64,000 nt of DNA, from assembly GCF_000787815.1 (NCBI RefSeq), contig NZ_BBPO01000006.1, positions 78,719 through 142,718 on the forward strand. Direction: 5' to 3'. The translations under genes and the position numbers were made by a program. Under the pieces are notes generated by a model. The model was not told the DNA's origin, made no database searches, and saw only the letters and a program-made list of their open reading frames with translations. The stretch's first letter is position 1. Each line of letters begins with the position of its first letter. The stretch is from Streptacidiphilus neutrinimicus. Its GTDB lineage: Bacteria; Actinomycetota; Actinomycetes; Streptomycetales; Streptomycetaceae. Shown piece by piece: positions 27,229-36,468 of this stretch.

Positions 27229-27536
27229 TCCACCCCCTGGTTTCCCCCGCCCCCGAACCCCCGAACCGTGCCCGGCTTCCCCTCCGGGCGCCCCCTGGAG
27301 TGCGCCCTGCTCCTCTCGTCCGGCTGCGGCGCTGATGCCGGAATTCATTTCCTCGGCAGATCCCGGCAATCCTTGAGCCCGGTCACTCGAAAGTGGGGCT
27401 TTTCCGCTTCGGCGTGCGGGTAGTCATCTACCTCATCGCACATATATGACCTTCGCCGCACAGACGACTGCGCCCCCGGTCGACCGCGGGAGGCGACACC
27501 GCGGGACTCGGGGGCACAGGGGATTGCCGGGCTCTG
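27229..27536. other. Intergenic region between dmdR1 and primase-like gene
   Basis: No gene is supported here. After a proline-like C-rich tract, bases 27380-27460 are AT-richer (ggtagtcatctacctcatcg, then acatatatgacc). A short inverted repeat ggtag/ctacc lies in this stretch. The genes on both sides converge here, so it should hold the 3' ends of two transcripts. Confidence 0.4.
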
Positions 27537-28247
27537 CTACTGCCCCGCGTGTGCGGGCAGCGGCGCCTCTCGGCCGCAGGCGTAAGCGATGGGGTTGATG
27601 ACCTCGGCAGCCTCGGGCAGCCAGCGGTTCATCGTGGTGGGCTCCCGGGCCCACTGCGCGTAACCGAGCGCGCCGATGCGCGTCGGCGGCGCGACGATCC
27701 AGCCGCCGTCGCCGTGGCCGACCAGGTCCAGCCGGCCCGGGCCCCAGCCGAGGCGGCGCAGCATGTCCGGAAGCTTCGGCAGCGCGCCCGGCAGGACCAG
27801 GAAGACCAGCCGGCGACCGCGCCCGGGGCCGCCCGGCATCGCGAGGACCGGGCCGAGCTGCAGGCCCATCCGCTCCATCCGCGCCAGCGCCAGGCAGCCG
27901 GCCACCTCCGGCACGTCGATCGCGTCGAACGACCGGCCGGTCGGCAGCAGGATCGAGGCCTGGGGGTTCTCCGTCCACCAGCGGCGCACGACCCCGGGGC
28001 CGGAGCTGGCACGGCGCGTCCAGTCGCGGGTGGCGGGGTGCGCGCCGGGCATGGGGCAGGCGAGGTCGCCGCAGGAGCAGCGCGGGGGGCCGTCGTCCTC
28101 CAGCAGCCAGGCACCGGGGGAGACCTCCCAGTGCCGGTCCTCCGCGTACGTCACGGCCGCCTGCAACAGGAGATCCCGCACGCCCCTCCCGGCGTCCGCG
28201 CGGCCGTCCTGCTCGGTGGCTCCCAGGGTGTCTTCCACGTGCTGCAC
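27537..28247 (-). CDS. Bifunctional primase/polymerase N-terminal-like protein
   Basis: This 236-aa protein resembles the prim-pol N-terminal domain of replication proteins found as a stand-alone gene in Streptomyces: AVTYAEDRHWEVSPGAWLL, the Cys cluster RCSCGDLACPMPGAHPATRDW, SILLPTGRSFDAIDVPEVAG and APPTRIG. The acidic pair in DAID sits where prim-pols hold metal ligands. No helicase domain is attached, and the gene is chromosomal without plasmid neighbours, so a replication role is doubtful. Translation starts at GTG 28247. Confidence 0.7.
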   Translation of the reverse strand: MQHVEDTLGATEQDGRADAGRGVRDLLLQAAVTYAEDRHWEVSPGAWLLEDDGPPRCSCGDLACPMPGAHPATRDWTRRASSGPGVVRRWWTENPQASILLPTGRSFDAIDVPEVAGCLALARMERMGLQLGPVLAMPGGPGRGRRLVFLVLPGALPKLPDMLRRLGWGPGRLDLVGHGDGGWIVAPPTRIGALGYAQWAREPTTMNRWLPEAAEVINPIAYACGREAPLPAHAGQ

Positions 28248-28531
28248 AACTCGGCCGCGGACCAGGGGTTACGGGTGGGCGGCAAAAGTCGGCCCAACAG
28301 GACGCGCGGAGTGGGGCGCGCGGTTGCACGCCAGGGGGCGCACGGGGGGTGCACCCGGGGTGAGCGGCTACGTGTGCCCCCGATGCTTCGCTACGCTGTC
28401 AGCAGTCGGCCCAATGTCGCTATTTCCCAGCCATTGACCGCTCTTGACACCTCGTGACGCATCACCGGAACGCATCAGGGGAATGCTCCTGTCCTGCGAC
28501 CTCCGACTCTCCAGGGGAGGCAGTGACGTCC

Positions 28532-29911
28532 ATGGCCGCCAGACCGCTCGTCGCACGACAGCCAAACGAACGGCTCCAGGCCCTGATCCAGGAGGCCGGT
28601 TGCTCCAACGCGGGCCTCGCCCGCCGGGTCAACCTGTGCGGGGCCGAACACGCACTGGATCTGCGTTACGACAAGACCTCGGTCGCCCGCTGGCTGCGCG
28701 GCCAGCAGCCGCGCGGGCAGGCCCCCTCCGTCATCGCCGAGGCGATCGGGCGGAAGCTGGGCCGTACCGTCTCGGTCGACGAGATCGGCATGTCCGACGG
28801 CAAGAGCCACTCCTCCAGCGTCGGGCTGCAGTTCGCCGCGACGCTGCCGGGCGCGGTGGAGCAGGTCAGCGAGCTGTGGCGGAGTGATGTCGGCCGCCGC
28901 GACTTCCTGAGCGGCGCGTCCGTCGCCGCCGCCGCGCTGGTGGAGCCGAGCCGGGACTGGCTGATCACCGGGCCGGACCTCTCCGTCGCCCGCACCGGCG
29001 GGCCGCGCGTCGGCCCGGCGGACGTCGAGGCCGTGCAGGCCACCACGCAGATGCTGGTCGACCTGGACCACCGCTTCGGCAGCGGCCACGTCCGGCCGGT
29101 GGTGGTGCACTACCTCAACTCCGTGGTCTCGGGCCTGCTCGCGGGCGCGTACAAGGAGGAGACCGGCCGCAAGCTCTTCGGCGCGGTGGCCCGGCTCACC
29201 GAGCTGGCCGGCTACATGGCCATCGACACCGGGCAGCCGGGGCTGGCCCAGCGGTACTACATCCAGGCGCTGCGCCTCGCCCAGGCGGCCGGTGACCGCG
29301 CCTACGGCGGCTACGTGCTGGCGTCATCGATGAGCCACCTCGCCGCCGCGCTCGGCAATCCCCGGGAGATCGCGCAGTTGGCGCGCGCCGCCCAGGAGGG
29401 CGCCCGCGGCCAGGCCACCCCGACGGCGATGGCGATGTTCTACGCCGCCGAGGCGCGCGGCCACGCGCTGCTCGGCGACAGCCGCAGCTGCGACGCGGTG
29501 GCCGGGCTCGCCCTCGAACAGCTGGACCACAGCCGTCCCGAGGAGGATCCGGACTGGATCGGCCACTTCGACCACGCCTACCTCGCCGACGAACTCGCGC
29601 ACTGCCACCGCGACTTGGAGCAGCCGCGGCAGAGCGCCCGGCAGGCGCAGGAGGCGCTGCGCGGTCACCCGGAGTCTCGGGTGCGCCGTCGCGCGGTCGA
29701 TCTGGTCCTGCTGGCCATCGCCCAGCTGCAGTTGCGCGATGTGGACGAGGCCTGCGACACGGGCGCGCGGGCGATGGAACTGATGTCCGGGCTGCGTTCC
29801 GCGCGCGGCACGGAGTATCTGGACGACTTCCGGCGGATGTTGGAGCCCTACCGCCACCAGCGCTCCGTCCAGGAGTTCCAGGCTCGCGCGATGGCGGAGG
29901 CCGCCGCTTGA
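28532..29911 (+). CDS. TPR-type regulator with N-terminal HTH-like domain
   Basis: This is a 459-aa protein. ATG 28532 is 11 bases after GGGGAGG; GTG 28523 is too close to it. Residues 1-80 form an XRE-like DNA-binding region (CSNAGLARRVN, then KTSVARWLRGQQPRG). The remainder is helical TPR-like repeats (YYIQALRLAQAAGDRAYGGYVLASSMSHLA; AMFYAAEARGHALLGD). It resembles Streptomyces regulators of development and antibiotic production of the NsdA type, from memory, though I do not assign that name. DFLSGASVAAAAL looks Tat-like but is internal. Confidence 0.72.
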   Translation: MAARPLVARQPNERLQALIQEAGCSNAGLARRVNLCGAEHALDLRYDKTSVARWLRGQQPRGQAPSVIAEAIGRKLGRTVSVDEIGMSDGKSHSSSVGLQFAATLPGAVEQVSELWRSDVGRRDFLSGASVAAAALVEPSRDWLITGPDLSVARTGGPRVGPADVEAVQATTQMLVDLDHRFGSGHVRPVVVHYLNSVVSGLLAGAYKEETGRKLFGAVARLTELAGYMAIDTGQPGLAQRYYIQALRLAQAAGDRAYGGYVLASSMSHLAAALGNPREIAQLARAAQEGARGQATPTAMAMFYAAEARGHALLGDSRSCDAVAGLALEQLDHSRPEEDPDWIGHFDHAYLADELAHCHRDLEQPRQSARQAQEALRGHPESRVRRRAVDLVLLAIAQLQLRDVDEACDTGARAMELMSGLRSARGTEYLDDFRRMLEPYRHQRSVQEFQARAMAEAAA

Positions 29912-30062
29912 GCCCGGCCGGAGCCGTGGACGGCCGGGTGCGGGGACGGGGGAGTCCCCATCCCCCAGGATGGTCACCCGTTGGTGTGAACGGGTAGCGT
30001 GTCCCGCGTCGTGAGCGCGCCCATGCGCGGCGCGGGCGCCGTCCACAGCTAAGGAAGAGCGC

Positions 30063-31106
30063 GTGAACCATCGTCGTCCCAACCCCGACGAGCTCACCCC
30101 GGACGACCTGTTCCGTCCGGCCGACGGTGGGCCCACGGCGGCGTACGGCGCCCCGCTCCCCGCGCCGGAGGCCCAGCCCGCGGCCACCCAGTACCTGCCG
30201 CCGATGCCGGCGGCCCCCGCCCAGGAGCCCCAGCCGTACGGCGCGCAGCCGGGCTACGCGGCCCGAACGCAGCCGTTCCAGGGCTTCCCGCAGCAGCAGA
30301 CCCAGCAGGCCGCCTACGGCGCCTCGTACGAGCAGACGCAGCCGTACGAGCGGGCGCCGTACGAGCCGTCCCACTTCGAGCAGCCGCAGTACGAGCAGCC
30401 GCAGTACGAGCAGTCCCCGTACGACCAGGGCGGCTACGAGCCGTACGACGACCACGGCTACGACGACGGCCCGCACCGCAACCGCCCCTCGATGCGCACG
30501 CTGGGCATCGCGGTCGTGGCCGGGTGCGCGGTGCTCGGCATCGGTCTGGGCGCGCTGCTCAGCGGCGGCTCCTCCGCGAGCGCGTCGGCGGACAAGGGCG
30601 GCGCCACGGCGAAGCACGGCGCGACGGCCGGCCCCGGCCCCGGCGACAAGACGGCGCAGCTCGCGCAGGCGACGGCGCTCAGTGCGCTGCTGGACACGGC
30701 GTCCAGCAACCGCACCGCGGTGGTCAACGCCGTCGCCAGCGTCCAGGCCTGCCAGACGCTGCCGCAGGATCAGGCCACGCTCACCTCGGCCGCCCAGGAC
30801 CGGTTGAGCCTCATCACGAAGCTGGGCCAGCTCCAGGTCAGCGCGCTGCCCTCCGGGACGGAGCTGGTCGCCAAGCTGACGGCCGGCTGGCAGGCCTCCC
30901 AGCAGGCCGACTCCCACTACGCCGCGTGGGCGGCGGAGTCGGCGCCGATCTGCCAGAAGAAGCACCACCCCAAGGAGGGCGGCGAGTCGACCGCGGCGGT
31001 CAGCGCCAGCAGCAACGCGACGCTCGCCAAGCGCGACGCCGCGGCGCTCTGGAACAAGATCGCGTCCGCGAACAACCTCCCGACGAAGGAGCCGGGCCAG
31101 CTCTGA
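30063..31106 (+). CDS. Single-pass membrane protein with Tyr/Gln/Pro-rich repeats
   Basis: This is a 347-aa protein. Residues 1-about 140 are low-complexity and cytoplasmic, with repeated QPYEQ/PQYEQ-type units. A single hydrophobic helix at about 147-168 (TLGIAVVAGCAVLGIGLGALLSGG) is followed by an Ala/Ser/Thr-rich extracytoplasmic part with helices containing two cysteines (SVQACQTL, SAPICQKK), possibly a disulfide. GTG 30063 follows AAGGAAG by 4-5 bases. The family is unknown. The Tyr-rich repeats could be phosphorylated or drive condensation, which is speculative. Confidence 0.65.
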   Translation: MNHRRPNPDELTPDDLFRPADGGPTAAYGAPLPAPEAQPAATQYLPPMPAAPAQEPQPYGAQPGYAARTQPFQGFPQQQTQQAAYGASYEQTQPYERAPYEPSHFEQPQYEQPQYEQSPYDQGGYEPYDDHGYDDGPHRNRPSMRTLGIAVVAGCAVLGIGLGALLSGGSSASASADKGGATAKHGATAGPGPGDKTAQLAQATALSALLDTASSNRTAVVNAVASVQACQTLPQDQATLTSAAQDRLSLITKLGQLQVSALPSGTELVAKLTAGWQASQQADSHYAAWAAESAPICQKKHHPKEGGESTAAVSASSNATLAKRDAAALWNKIASANNLPTKEPGQL

Positions 31107-31189
31107 GCGGCCCAGCGGCGCGGCGCGTCATCGCGCCGCGCGCAGCGGATCGGCGGGACCTCGGGAGCGTCGGACCGTGCGGCGGCAGG

Positions 31190-32440
31190 TCAGCGGGTCA
31201 GCGCCGAACTGACGTCGACCAGGCCGGAGTGGGCCTCGGTGAGCTCGCCTTTGACCACCTGCTGGAAGGACACGTCGGTGTTGACCGTCCGCGGGGTCGC
31301 CGGGAGGCTCACCAGATTGCCGTCCTGCCAGGCCAGCGGCGGCGTCGCGCCGCCCGTGGTGACGGGTCCCGTGGCGTCGAACGCGGCGTGCACCTCCTTT
31401 GCCGTGACGGGGTGGCCCTTGAGGCCGTCCACGACCTTCCGGAACACCTCGAAGGCGATCCAGGTGGTCTGGACCCCGGGGTCCGACGGGTTGATGTTGT
31501 TGTTGGTGAACGCGTACTTCTTGATCACCGCGTTCATCTCGTTCCACACCGGGCTGCTGTCCGGCGGGTACCAGCCGGTCGCGATCGCGCCCTCCAGCGG
31601 GCCGTCCACGCCGCCCATGCTGTCGACCAGCGACTGCTGGAAACTGCCGATGAGCGCCGAGAGGCGGGCGTTGGCCGGGGCGGCCTGGCGCCAACTGTCG
31701 AAGAAGGTCTGCGTCGAGGCCGCGTCCAGCGCGCTGGTGACGCAGTCGTGCGGCCGGTCCGAGCCGACGGCGACCTGCACCTCGTGCTGGTAGTTGGTGC
31801 GTCCCTCCTTGGTCGGGACGTCGGTCGCGGTGAGGTGGTACTGCGCGAGACCGTTGTTCAGGAAGGTGTACATCGAGTCGCCGACGGCGGAGTCCGGCCG
31901 GACGATGGCGACCCGGTGACAGCCGGCCGCGGCGAGCTGCTCGCCGTTGCCGACCAGCAGGGTCTGGTAGCCGCCGTTGACGGGGTACGAGTAGGGGGAG
32001 CTGAACTCGGCAGCCGAGGCGCCGGACCCCCCGATGTAGGAGATGCCGGCGTTCTCCAGCAGCGGCATGAACTGGTCGCCGTACTGGCTGTCGGAGCCGA
32101 CGACGGCCACCACGTCCGCCGCGGTCGCCTTGTTGGCGCAGGCGATCGCCCCGCCCGAGGCGTTGTCCTCGTTGCAGGTGATCACTCGCATCGGGTGTCC
32201 GGCGACGCCGCCGTTGTCGTTGAAGTACCGGGCGATGGCCTGGGCGATCCCGGGCATTCCGGGCTCGGCTCCGGCCTTGCCGTTCATCGGAGCCCACGTC
32301 ATCACCGTGATCGGCGATGACGGGTCCGCGCTCGCGTCGCCTCCGCAGCCGCTCAGTCCCCCACCGAGCAGCGCGGTCGCGGCTACCGCCGCACCCGTGC
32401 GACGCAATAGCCTGGCGCTATCAGCCCCCTTGAGCTTCAT
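31190..32440 (-). CDS. Branched-chain amino acid-type substrate-binding lipoprotein
   Basis: This is a 416-aa protein. ATG 32440 is chosen because it follows GGGAGGG and begins a lipoprotein signal: MKLKGADSARLLRR, a hydrophobic stretch and the lipobox LSGC. The mature part is a periplasmic-binding type I fold (GIAQAIARYFNDNGGVAGHPM, VVAVVGSDSQYGDQFMPLLENAGISYIGG). It would capture a small ligand for an ABC permease, but no permease or ATPase genes are adjacent, so it is an orphan receptor or uses a distant transporter. Confidence 0.8.
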   Translation of the reverse strand: MKLKGADSARLLRRTGAAVAATALLGGGLSGCGGDASADPSSPITVMTWAPMNGKAGAEPGMPGIAQAIARYFNDNGGVAGHPMRVITCNEDNASGGAIACANKATAADVVAVVGSDSQYGDQFMPLLENAGISYIGGSGASAAEFSSPYSYPVNGGYQTLLVGNGEQLAAAGCHRVAIVRPDSAVGDSMYTFLNNGLAQYHLTATDVPTKEGRTNYQHEVQVAVGSDRPHDCVTSALDAASTQTFFDSWRQAAPANARLSALIGSFQQSLVDSMGGVDGPLEGAIATGWYPPDSSPVWNEMNAVIKKYAFTNNNINPSDPGVQTTWIAFEVFRKVVDGLKGHPVTAKEVHAAFDATGPVTTGGATPPLAWQDGNLVSLPATPRTVNTDVSFQQVVKGELTEAHSGLVDVSSALTR

Positions 32441-32656
32441 CTGAACCGTGCCCTCCCCGCATACCGGAAGTACATGCGGAAGGCCACCCTTGTCCCGAAC
32501 CGGGAAGCACGAGGGGCAACCGGGAGAACAAAGGGTCGCATGCCGGTGAACACAGAGTGAGGACACGCGTAGAACGTAGGATCGTGACCCATGCAAGCCC
32601 AGCACGACGCGTCAAGGACTTCTCGAACCCCTACCCGCTCCAGGAGGATGGGCGCC

Positions 32657-33100
32657 ATGCCGCTCACTGACCTTCCCTGGTGGCGCTGGCGGGCCCGGGT
32701 CCGTTCCGCGCTGCACATGCTCGGCGACCCGCGCTTCCAGCAGGAGTGCTGGTCGGCCGGCCGCGACGGCTACGGCGACGTCACCGACGCCGTCTACCGC
32801 CTGGTCGAGGACACCTGGCTGGACCGCTGGTCGGCGGAGAAGTACGTCGGCTCGATCTTCCGCGACTCCGCGGAGGCGACCGCCGTGGACACCGCCGTGC
32901 TCCGCGTTCTGCGGATCATGCACCAGGTCGGCCCCGACGCGCCCGCGGAGGCGTACTTCCAGCACCACGCCTGGCCCGAGGCGATCCGCGCCTGCCAGGA
33001 GGCCCACGTCCGCCTGGCCATGGCCGACGGCGAGGACCCCGAGGCGGCCCCGCGCTCGCTCGCGATGCTCTCGATCCTCACCCGCACCGCCGGAGCGTGA
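32657..33100 (+). CDS. SCO4402-like conserved protein
   Basis: This 147-aa soluble protein begins PLTDLPWWRWRARVRSALHMLGDPRFQQECW. ATG 32657 is 9 bases after AGGAGG, a better choice than the ATG at 32648 that abuts it. The family is conserved next to purU in Streptomyces, from memory. No catalytic motif is evident. The gene ends 43 bases before purU and they may share a transcript. Confidence 0.65.
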   Translation: MPLTDLPWWRWRARVRSALHMLGDPRFQQECWSAGRDGYGDVTDAVYRLVEDTWLDRWSAEKYVGSIFRDSAEATAVDTAVLRVLRIMHQVGPDAPAEAYFQHHAWPEAIRACQEAHVRLAMADGEDPEAAPRSLAMLSILTRTAGA

Positions 33101-33143
33101 GACGGCAAGCCGTCACCGCGTCCGTTTGTGGCAGAGTTTCCGC

Positions 33144-33995
33144 ATGGCCGAGCAGTACATCCTGACCCTCTCCTGCCCCGACAAGCAGGGCATCGTCCAC
33201 GCCGTGTCCAGCTACCTGTTCATCACCGGTTGCAACATCGTGGACAGCCAGCAGTTCGGAGATCCGGACAGCGGCCTCTTCTTCATGCGCGTGCACTTCT
33301 CGGCCGAGCCGCAGGTCACCCTGGAGAAGCTGCGCGCCAGCTTCTCCGCGACCGGTGAAGCGTTCCACATGGAGTGGCAGATCAGCTCCGGCGAGGACAA
33401 GATGCGGGTCCTGCTGCTGGTCAGCAGGTTCGGCCACTGCCTGAACGACCTCCTCTTCCGCGCGCGCAGCGGCGCGCTGCCGGTGGAGATCGCGGGGGTC
33501 GTCTCGAACCACCGCGACTTCGAGGAGCTGGTGGGCTCGTACGGGGTCCCGTTCCACTACATCCCGGTGACGGCCGACACCAAGCCGGAGGCGGAGGCGC
33601 GGCTGCTCGGCATCGTCGACGACGAGCGGGTCGACCTGGTGGTCCTCGCCCGTTACATGCAGGTGCTGTCGGACGATCTCTGCAAGGCCCTGGCCGGGCG
33701 GGCGATCAACATCCACCACAGCTTCCTGCCGAGCTTCAAGGGCGCGAAGCCCTACCACCAGGCCCACGCGCGGGGCGTGAAGCTGGTGGGCGCGACGGCC
33801 CACTACGTGACCGCGGCGCTGGACGAGGGCCCGATCATCGAGCAGGAGGTCGTGCGCGTCAGCCACGACGTCACCCCGCAGAAGCTGGTCGCCCTGGGGC
33901 GCGACGTCGAGTGCCAGGCGCTCGCCCGCGCGGTCAAGTGGCACGCCGAACACCGCGTCCTGCTGAACGGCTCCCGCACGGTCGTCTTCACCTGA
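33144..33995 (+). CDS. purU: Formyltetrahydrofolate deformylase
   Basis: This 283-aa enzyme has an N-terminal ACT domain (EQYILTLSCPDKQGIVHAVSSYLF) and a C-terminal formyltransferase-like domain with INIHHSFLPSFKGAKPYHQAHARGVKLVGATAHYVTAALDEGPI holding the catalytic Asn, His and Asp. It hydrolyses 10-formyl-THF to formate and THF, balancing one-carbon pools. ATG 33144 gives the correct family start. Confidence 0.94.
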   Translation: MAEQYILTLSCPDKQGIVHAVSSYLFITGCNIVDSQQFGDPDSGLFFMRVHFSAEPQVTLEKLRASFSATGEAFHMEWQISSGEDKMRVLLLVSRFGHCLNDLLFRARSGALPVEIAGVVSNHRDFEELVGSYGVPFHYIPVTADTKPEAEARLLGIVDDERVDLVVLARYMQVLSDDLCKALAGRAINIHHSFLPSFKGAKPYHQAHARGVKLVGATAHYVTAALDEGPIIEQEVVRVSHDVTPQKLVALGRDVECQALARAVKWHAEHRVLLNGSRTVVFT

Positions 33996-34013
33996 CCTTC
34001 GGCGGCACTGCCC

Positions 34014-34110
34014 AGGGGCGGGAGGAACCGCGCGAGAAACCACCCCGCGCGGATGGCCCTGCGCGTTCGGCGACTCACCGCACCGGGTGGCTTGTCGCTC
34101 AGTTCCCCCT
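34014..34110. repeat. Dispersed palindromic intergenic element
   Basis: The arms aggggcgggaggaaccgcg and the inverted gggtggcttgtcgctcagtt flank a 24-bp core (34049-34072, beginning gcggatggccct) identical, in inverted orientation, to 50978-51001. It lies between purU and the convergent anti-sigma gene and probably works as a two-way transcript end. Confidence 0.7.
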
Positions 34111-34124
34111 GCCTCCGAGGGTCT

Positions 34125-35195
34125 TCACGGGCGCGAAAGCAGGGGTGCTGCGGCGAGGAGTGCGCGGGCGAGAGCGCGGTCGCCGGTGATGCCGGCGGGG
34201 ATGCGGTGGGGGTCTCTGTGCCCGGCGCAGAGGTGGCAGAACTCGATGCCGTCCATCGCCACCGTGGCAGTCGGCTCCGTGCCGACGGGCGGCGGGGGGC
34301 CGGGCGCGTCGACGGGGATGAGCCACTCGCCCTCGCCGCGGCCCTCGACGATCAGCTTCACGACGCGGCCCGCGCCCGGCTCGCCCGGAAAGACGTGGGG
34401 CAGGATCCGCGCTGCCAGGCCGATCAGCGAGCGGATGTGCGCGCCGCGCGGCGGGTGGTAGGGGTAGCCGACCGCCTCGGCGATGTCCTCCGCGTGGATC
34501 CAGCACTCGAAGGCCCGATCCAGGAACGCGTCAGCGAGCGGGAGTTGGAACGCCCCGTAGTCGACGACGCGGTCCGCCACATCGGGCGGAGCCAGCGCCG
34601 CCGACTCCACGATGGTGCGGGTCTGGGCGCGCCAGAGGGCGCGCACGCTCGTGGGCGGGCGCGCGGCCTGCTCGGCGCACAGCCGGGCGTCGCGTTCGGC
34701 GAGGTCCGCGCCCTCCGTCGGGTCGGGGAGGCCGAGGGTGCGGGCGAGGACGCCGTCGACCGCCGCGAGATGGCACAGCACGTCCGCGGGGCGGCGCTGT
34801 TCGCTGCCCGCGTGCCAGCGCAGCGTGGCCGGCTCCATCCAGTCCAGCTCGCCGAGGTCGCGCAGCAGCGCGTCGAGGCGGGCGGTCTCGGCGACGAAGG
34901 GCTCGGCGTACGCGGGGACGCGGAACGCTGGTTCGCGCCGGTCGAGGCAGCCGTCCAGGACCTGACGGCGCAGGCTGGGCTCGGGGTCGAGCGGCTCGTC
35001 GGCGGAGAGCCAGCCCGCGGCGTCGCGCAGTTGGCGTGCCTCCTCGCGGCAGGAGGGGCAGCCGACGAGGTGCGCCTCCAGCCGGGTCGCCTCCTCCACG
35101 GCGCAGGCGTCGAGTGCCCATGCGCCGAGCAGCGACCGGAGCTCCTCGTGGACCTCCGAGCCGATGCGGCCGATCTCGACGTCCGCCGCGCTCAC
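34125..35195 (-). CDS. Zinc-finger anti-sigma factor fused to DinB/maleylpyruvate isomerase-like domain
   Basis: This is a 356-aa fusion. Residues 1-about 85: zinc-finger anti-sigma domain with the ZAS motif H-LVG-C-PS-C preceded by LRSLLGAWALDACAVEEATRLEAHL. Residues about 95-356: DinB-like mycothiol-dependent maleylpyruvate isomerase-type domain (DLGELDWMEPATLRWHAG, ADVLCHLAAVDGVLART, ECWIHAEDIAEAVG). It overlaps the ECF sigma gene by 4 bases (GTGA), the classical coupling. The first domain should sequester the sigma factor, with release by oxidation or zinc loss. No membrane helix is seen, so the protein is soluble. Confidence 0.82.
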   Translation of the reverse strand: MSAADVEIGRIGSEVHEELRSLLGAWALDACAVEEATRLEAHLVGCPSCREEARQLRDAAGWLSADEPLDPEPSLRRQVLDGCLDRREPAFRVPAYAEPFVAETARLDALLRDLGELDWMEPATLRWHAGSEQRRPADVLCHLAAVDGVLARTLGLPDPTEGADLAERDARLCAEQAARPPTSVRALWRAQTRTIVESAALAPPDVADRVVDYGAFQLPLADAFLDRAFECWIHAEDIAEAVGYPYHPPRGAHIRSLIGLAARILPHVFPGEPGAGRVVKLIVEGRGEGEWLIPVDAPGPPPPVGTEPTATVAMDGIEFCHLCAGHRDPHRIPAGITGDRALARALLAAAPLLSRP

Positions 35196-35767
35196 AGCGC
35201 AGGCTCCGTTGAGAGGGCGGTGGCCAGCAACTGCAGGCCGAGCCGCATCCGGTGTTTGGCCGTGTCCGGGGCGATGCCCAGTTCCTTGGCCGCCTGGCGG
35301 TACGTGCGGCCGCCGAAGTAGGTGAGCAGCAGCGTCTCCCGCAGGGCCTGCGGGAGTGAGGACACGATGTACTGGACGCGGGCGGCGGTCGCCGCGGCCA
35401 GCACCTCCTCCTCCACGTTGGGCGGTTCCAGCGGTGCGCCGTCGGCGACCCCGGCGCCGGCGTCCGCCCCGGCCGCCTCACGGCGCAGGCGTTCCACGGC
35501 ACGGCGATGGGTCAACGTGCCGATCCAGGAGCGCATCGAGCCCTGCGCCGGGTCGAAGCTCTCCGGATGCTCCCAGACCTGGGCGAAGACGTCCTGGGTG
35601 ATCTCCTCGGCGGCGGCCTGGTCTCCCAGGACGCGGTTGGCCAGGCCGTGGACGAGCGGGGCGAACTGGTCGTACAGCTCGCCCAGCGCGGACTCCTCAC
35701 CACGCGCCAGCCGACGCTGGATCTGCCGGTCCCAGCGGATCGGCGTGGGACTCGACACCGGCACCAC
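35192..35767 (-). CDS. ECF RNA polymerase sigma factor
   Basis: This 191-aa ECF sigma has region 2 (LYDQFAPLVHGLANRVLGDQAAAEEITQDVFAQVW) and region 4 (LPQALRETLLLTYFGGRTYRQAAKELGIAPDTAKHRMRLGLQ). It is most like the SigK group. I chose GTG 35767 because the longer frame adds an unrelated leader. It is regulated post-translationally by the coupled zinc-finger protein. The 198-bp upstream gap contains an AT-rich stretch with catccgg on the coding strand that may be an autoregulated -35, a weak call. Confidence 0.85.
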   Translation of the reverse strand: MVPVSSPTPIRWDRQIQRRLARGEESALGELYDQFAPLVHGLANRVLGDQAAAEEITQDVFAQVWEHPESFDPAQGSMRSWIGTLTHRRAVERLRREAAGADAGAGVADGAPLEPPNVEEEVLAAATAARVQYIVSSLPQALRETLLLTYFGGRTYRQAAKELGIAPDTAKHRMRLGLQLLATALSTEPAL

Positions 35768-35965
35768 CGTCCCGCCCCAGGGGGTGTGCGAGTTCGCACA
35801 AACCACGACCAACAAGACAAAGCCAAGGAATCCTCAAGGAACCCTCACACGAAATCTAGCGCCGACGCGTGTGTGTCGTCCGGATGTTTGAGGAAACTAA
35901 ATGCCAGGCACGATGGCACGGAGTGTCAGATCCCGCGGACGACGACGCTAACCTGAAACAACATC

Positions 35966-36364
35966 ATGAACATGCTGGAGAATCGTGGCACCGTGACGAC
36001 AACACTGCGCGTGGAGCGCGAGGAGAACGACGGCTGGCTGCTGCTGAGAGTGCACGGTGATCTCGATCTCGGCACCGGCGGCAAAGTCCGGGAGGCGGTG
36101 CGGGAGGCCGTCGCCAACGGGTCGAGGCGGGTGGTCGTCGATCTCGCCGACGTGCGCTTCTGCGACTCGTCCGGGGTGGGTGTGCTGATCGGCGCACGCC
36201 GCCTGCTGCGCTCCTGCGGCGGCGAGTTGCGGCTGGTGCTGCCGCGCACGGATCTGGAGCCCGGTGCGATCCCCTCCCAGGTCCACCGTGTCTTCGCGGC
36301 GCTGGGGGTGCACCGGCTGTTCACGGTGGTGGAGCAGACCCGGGGCGAGCGCGGTCCGCAGTGA
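35966..36364 (+). CDS. STAS-domain anti-sigma factor antagonist
   Basis: This protein of up to 132 aa has a STAS domain: WLLLRVHGDLDLGTGGKVREAV and VVVDLADVRFCDSSGVGVLIGARR, in which the DSSG serine is the usual phosphorylation switch. It would release a sigma factor by binding an HATPase anti-sigma. ATG 35966 is preceded by a possible -10 (taacct) about 10 bases away, which fits a leaderless start. GTG 35993, which begins VTTTLRVERE, is the alternative. It is divergent from the ECF operon. Confidence 0.82.
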   Translation: MNMLENRGTVTTTLRVEREENDGWLLLRVHGDLDLGTGGKVREAVREAVANGSRRVVVDLADVRFCDSSGVGVLIGARRLLRSCGGELRLVLPRTDLEPGAIPSQVHRVFAALGVHRLFTVVEQTRGERGPQ

Positions 36365-36468
36365 CCGGGCGACGGCCCTCAGTGACGCAACTCAAGGCCG
36401 CGGGGCCGGGCGGGCCCAGTAGAGTCTGAGGGGAGCCCACCCCGCACGACCTGGAGCAGCACACCGCC

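Noticed and set aside
27537..28247. Plasmid replication gene indicating an integrated plasmid
   Set aside because: There are no integrase, excisionase, transfer or att-site features nearby, and the gene sits in an otherwise core neighbourhood.
28923..28990. Tat signal (RRDFLSG) in the TPR regulator
   Set aside because: It is about 125 residues into the protein, after a DNA-binding-like region, so it cannot act as an N-terminal export signal with the chosen start.
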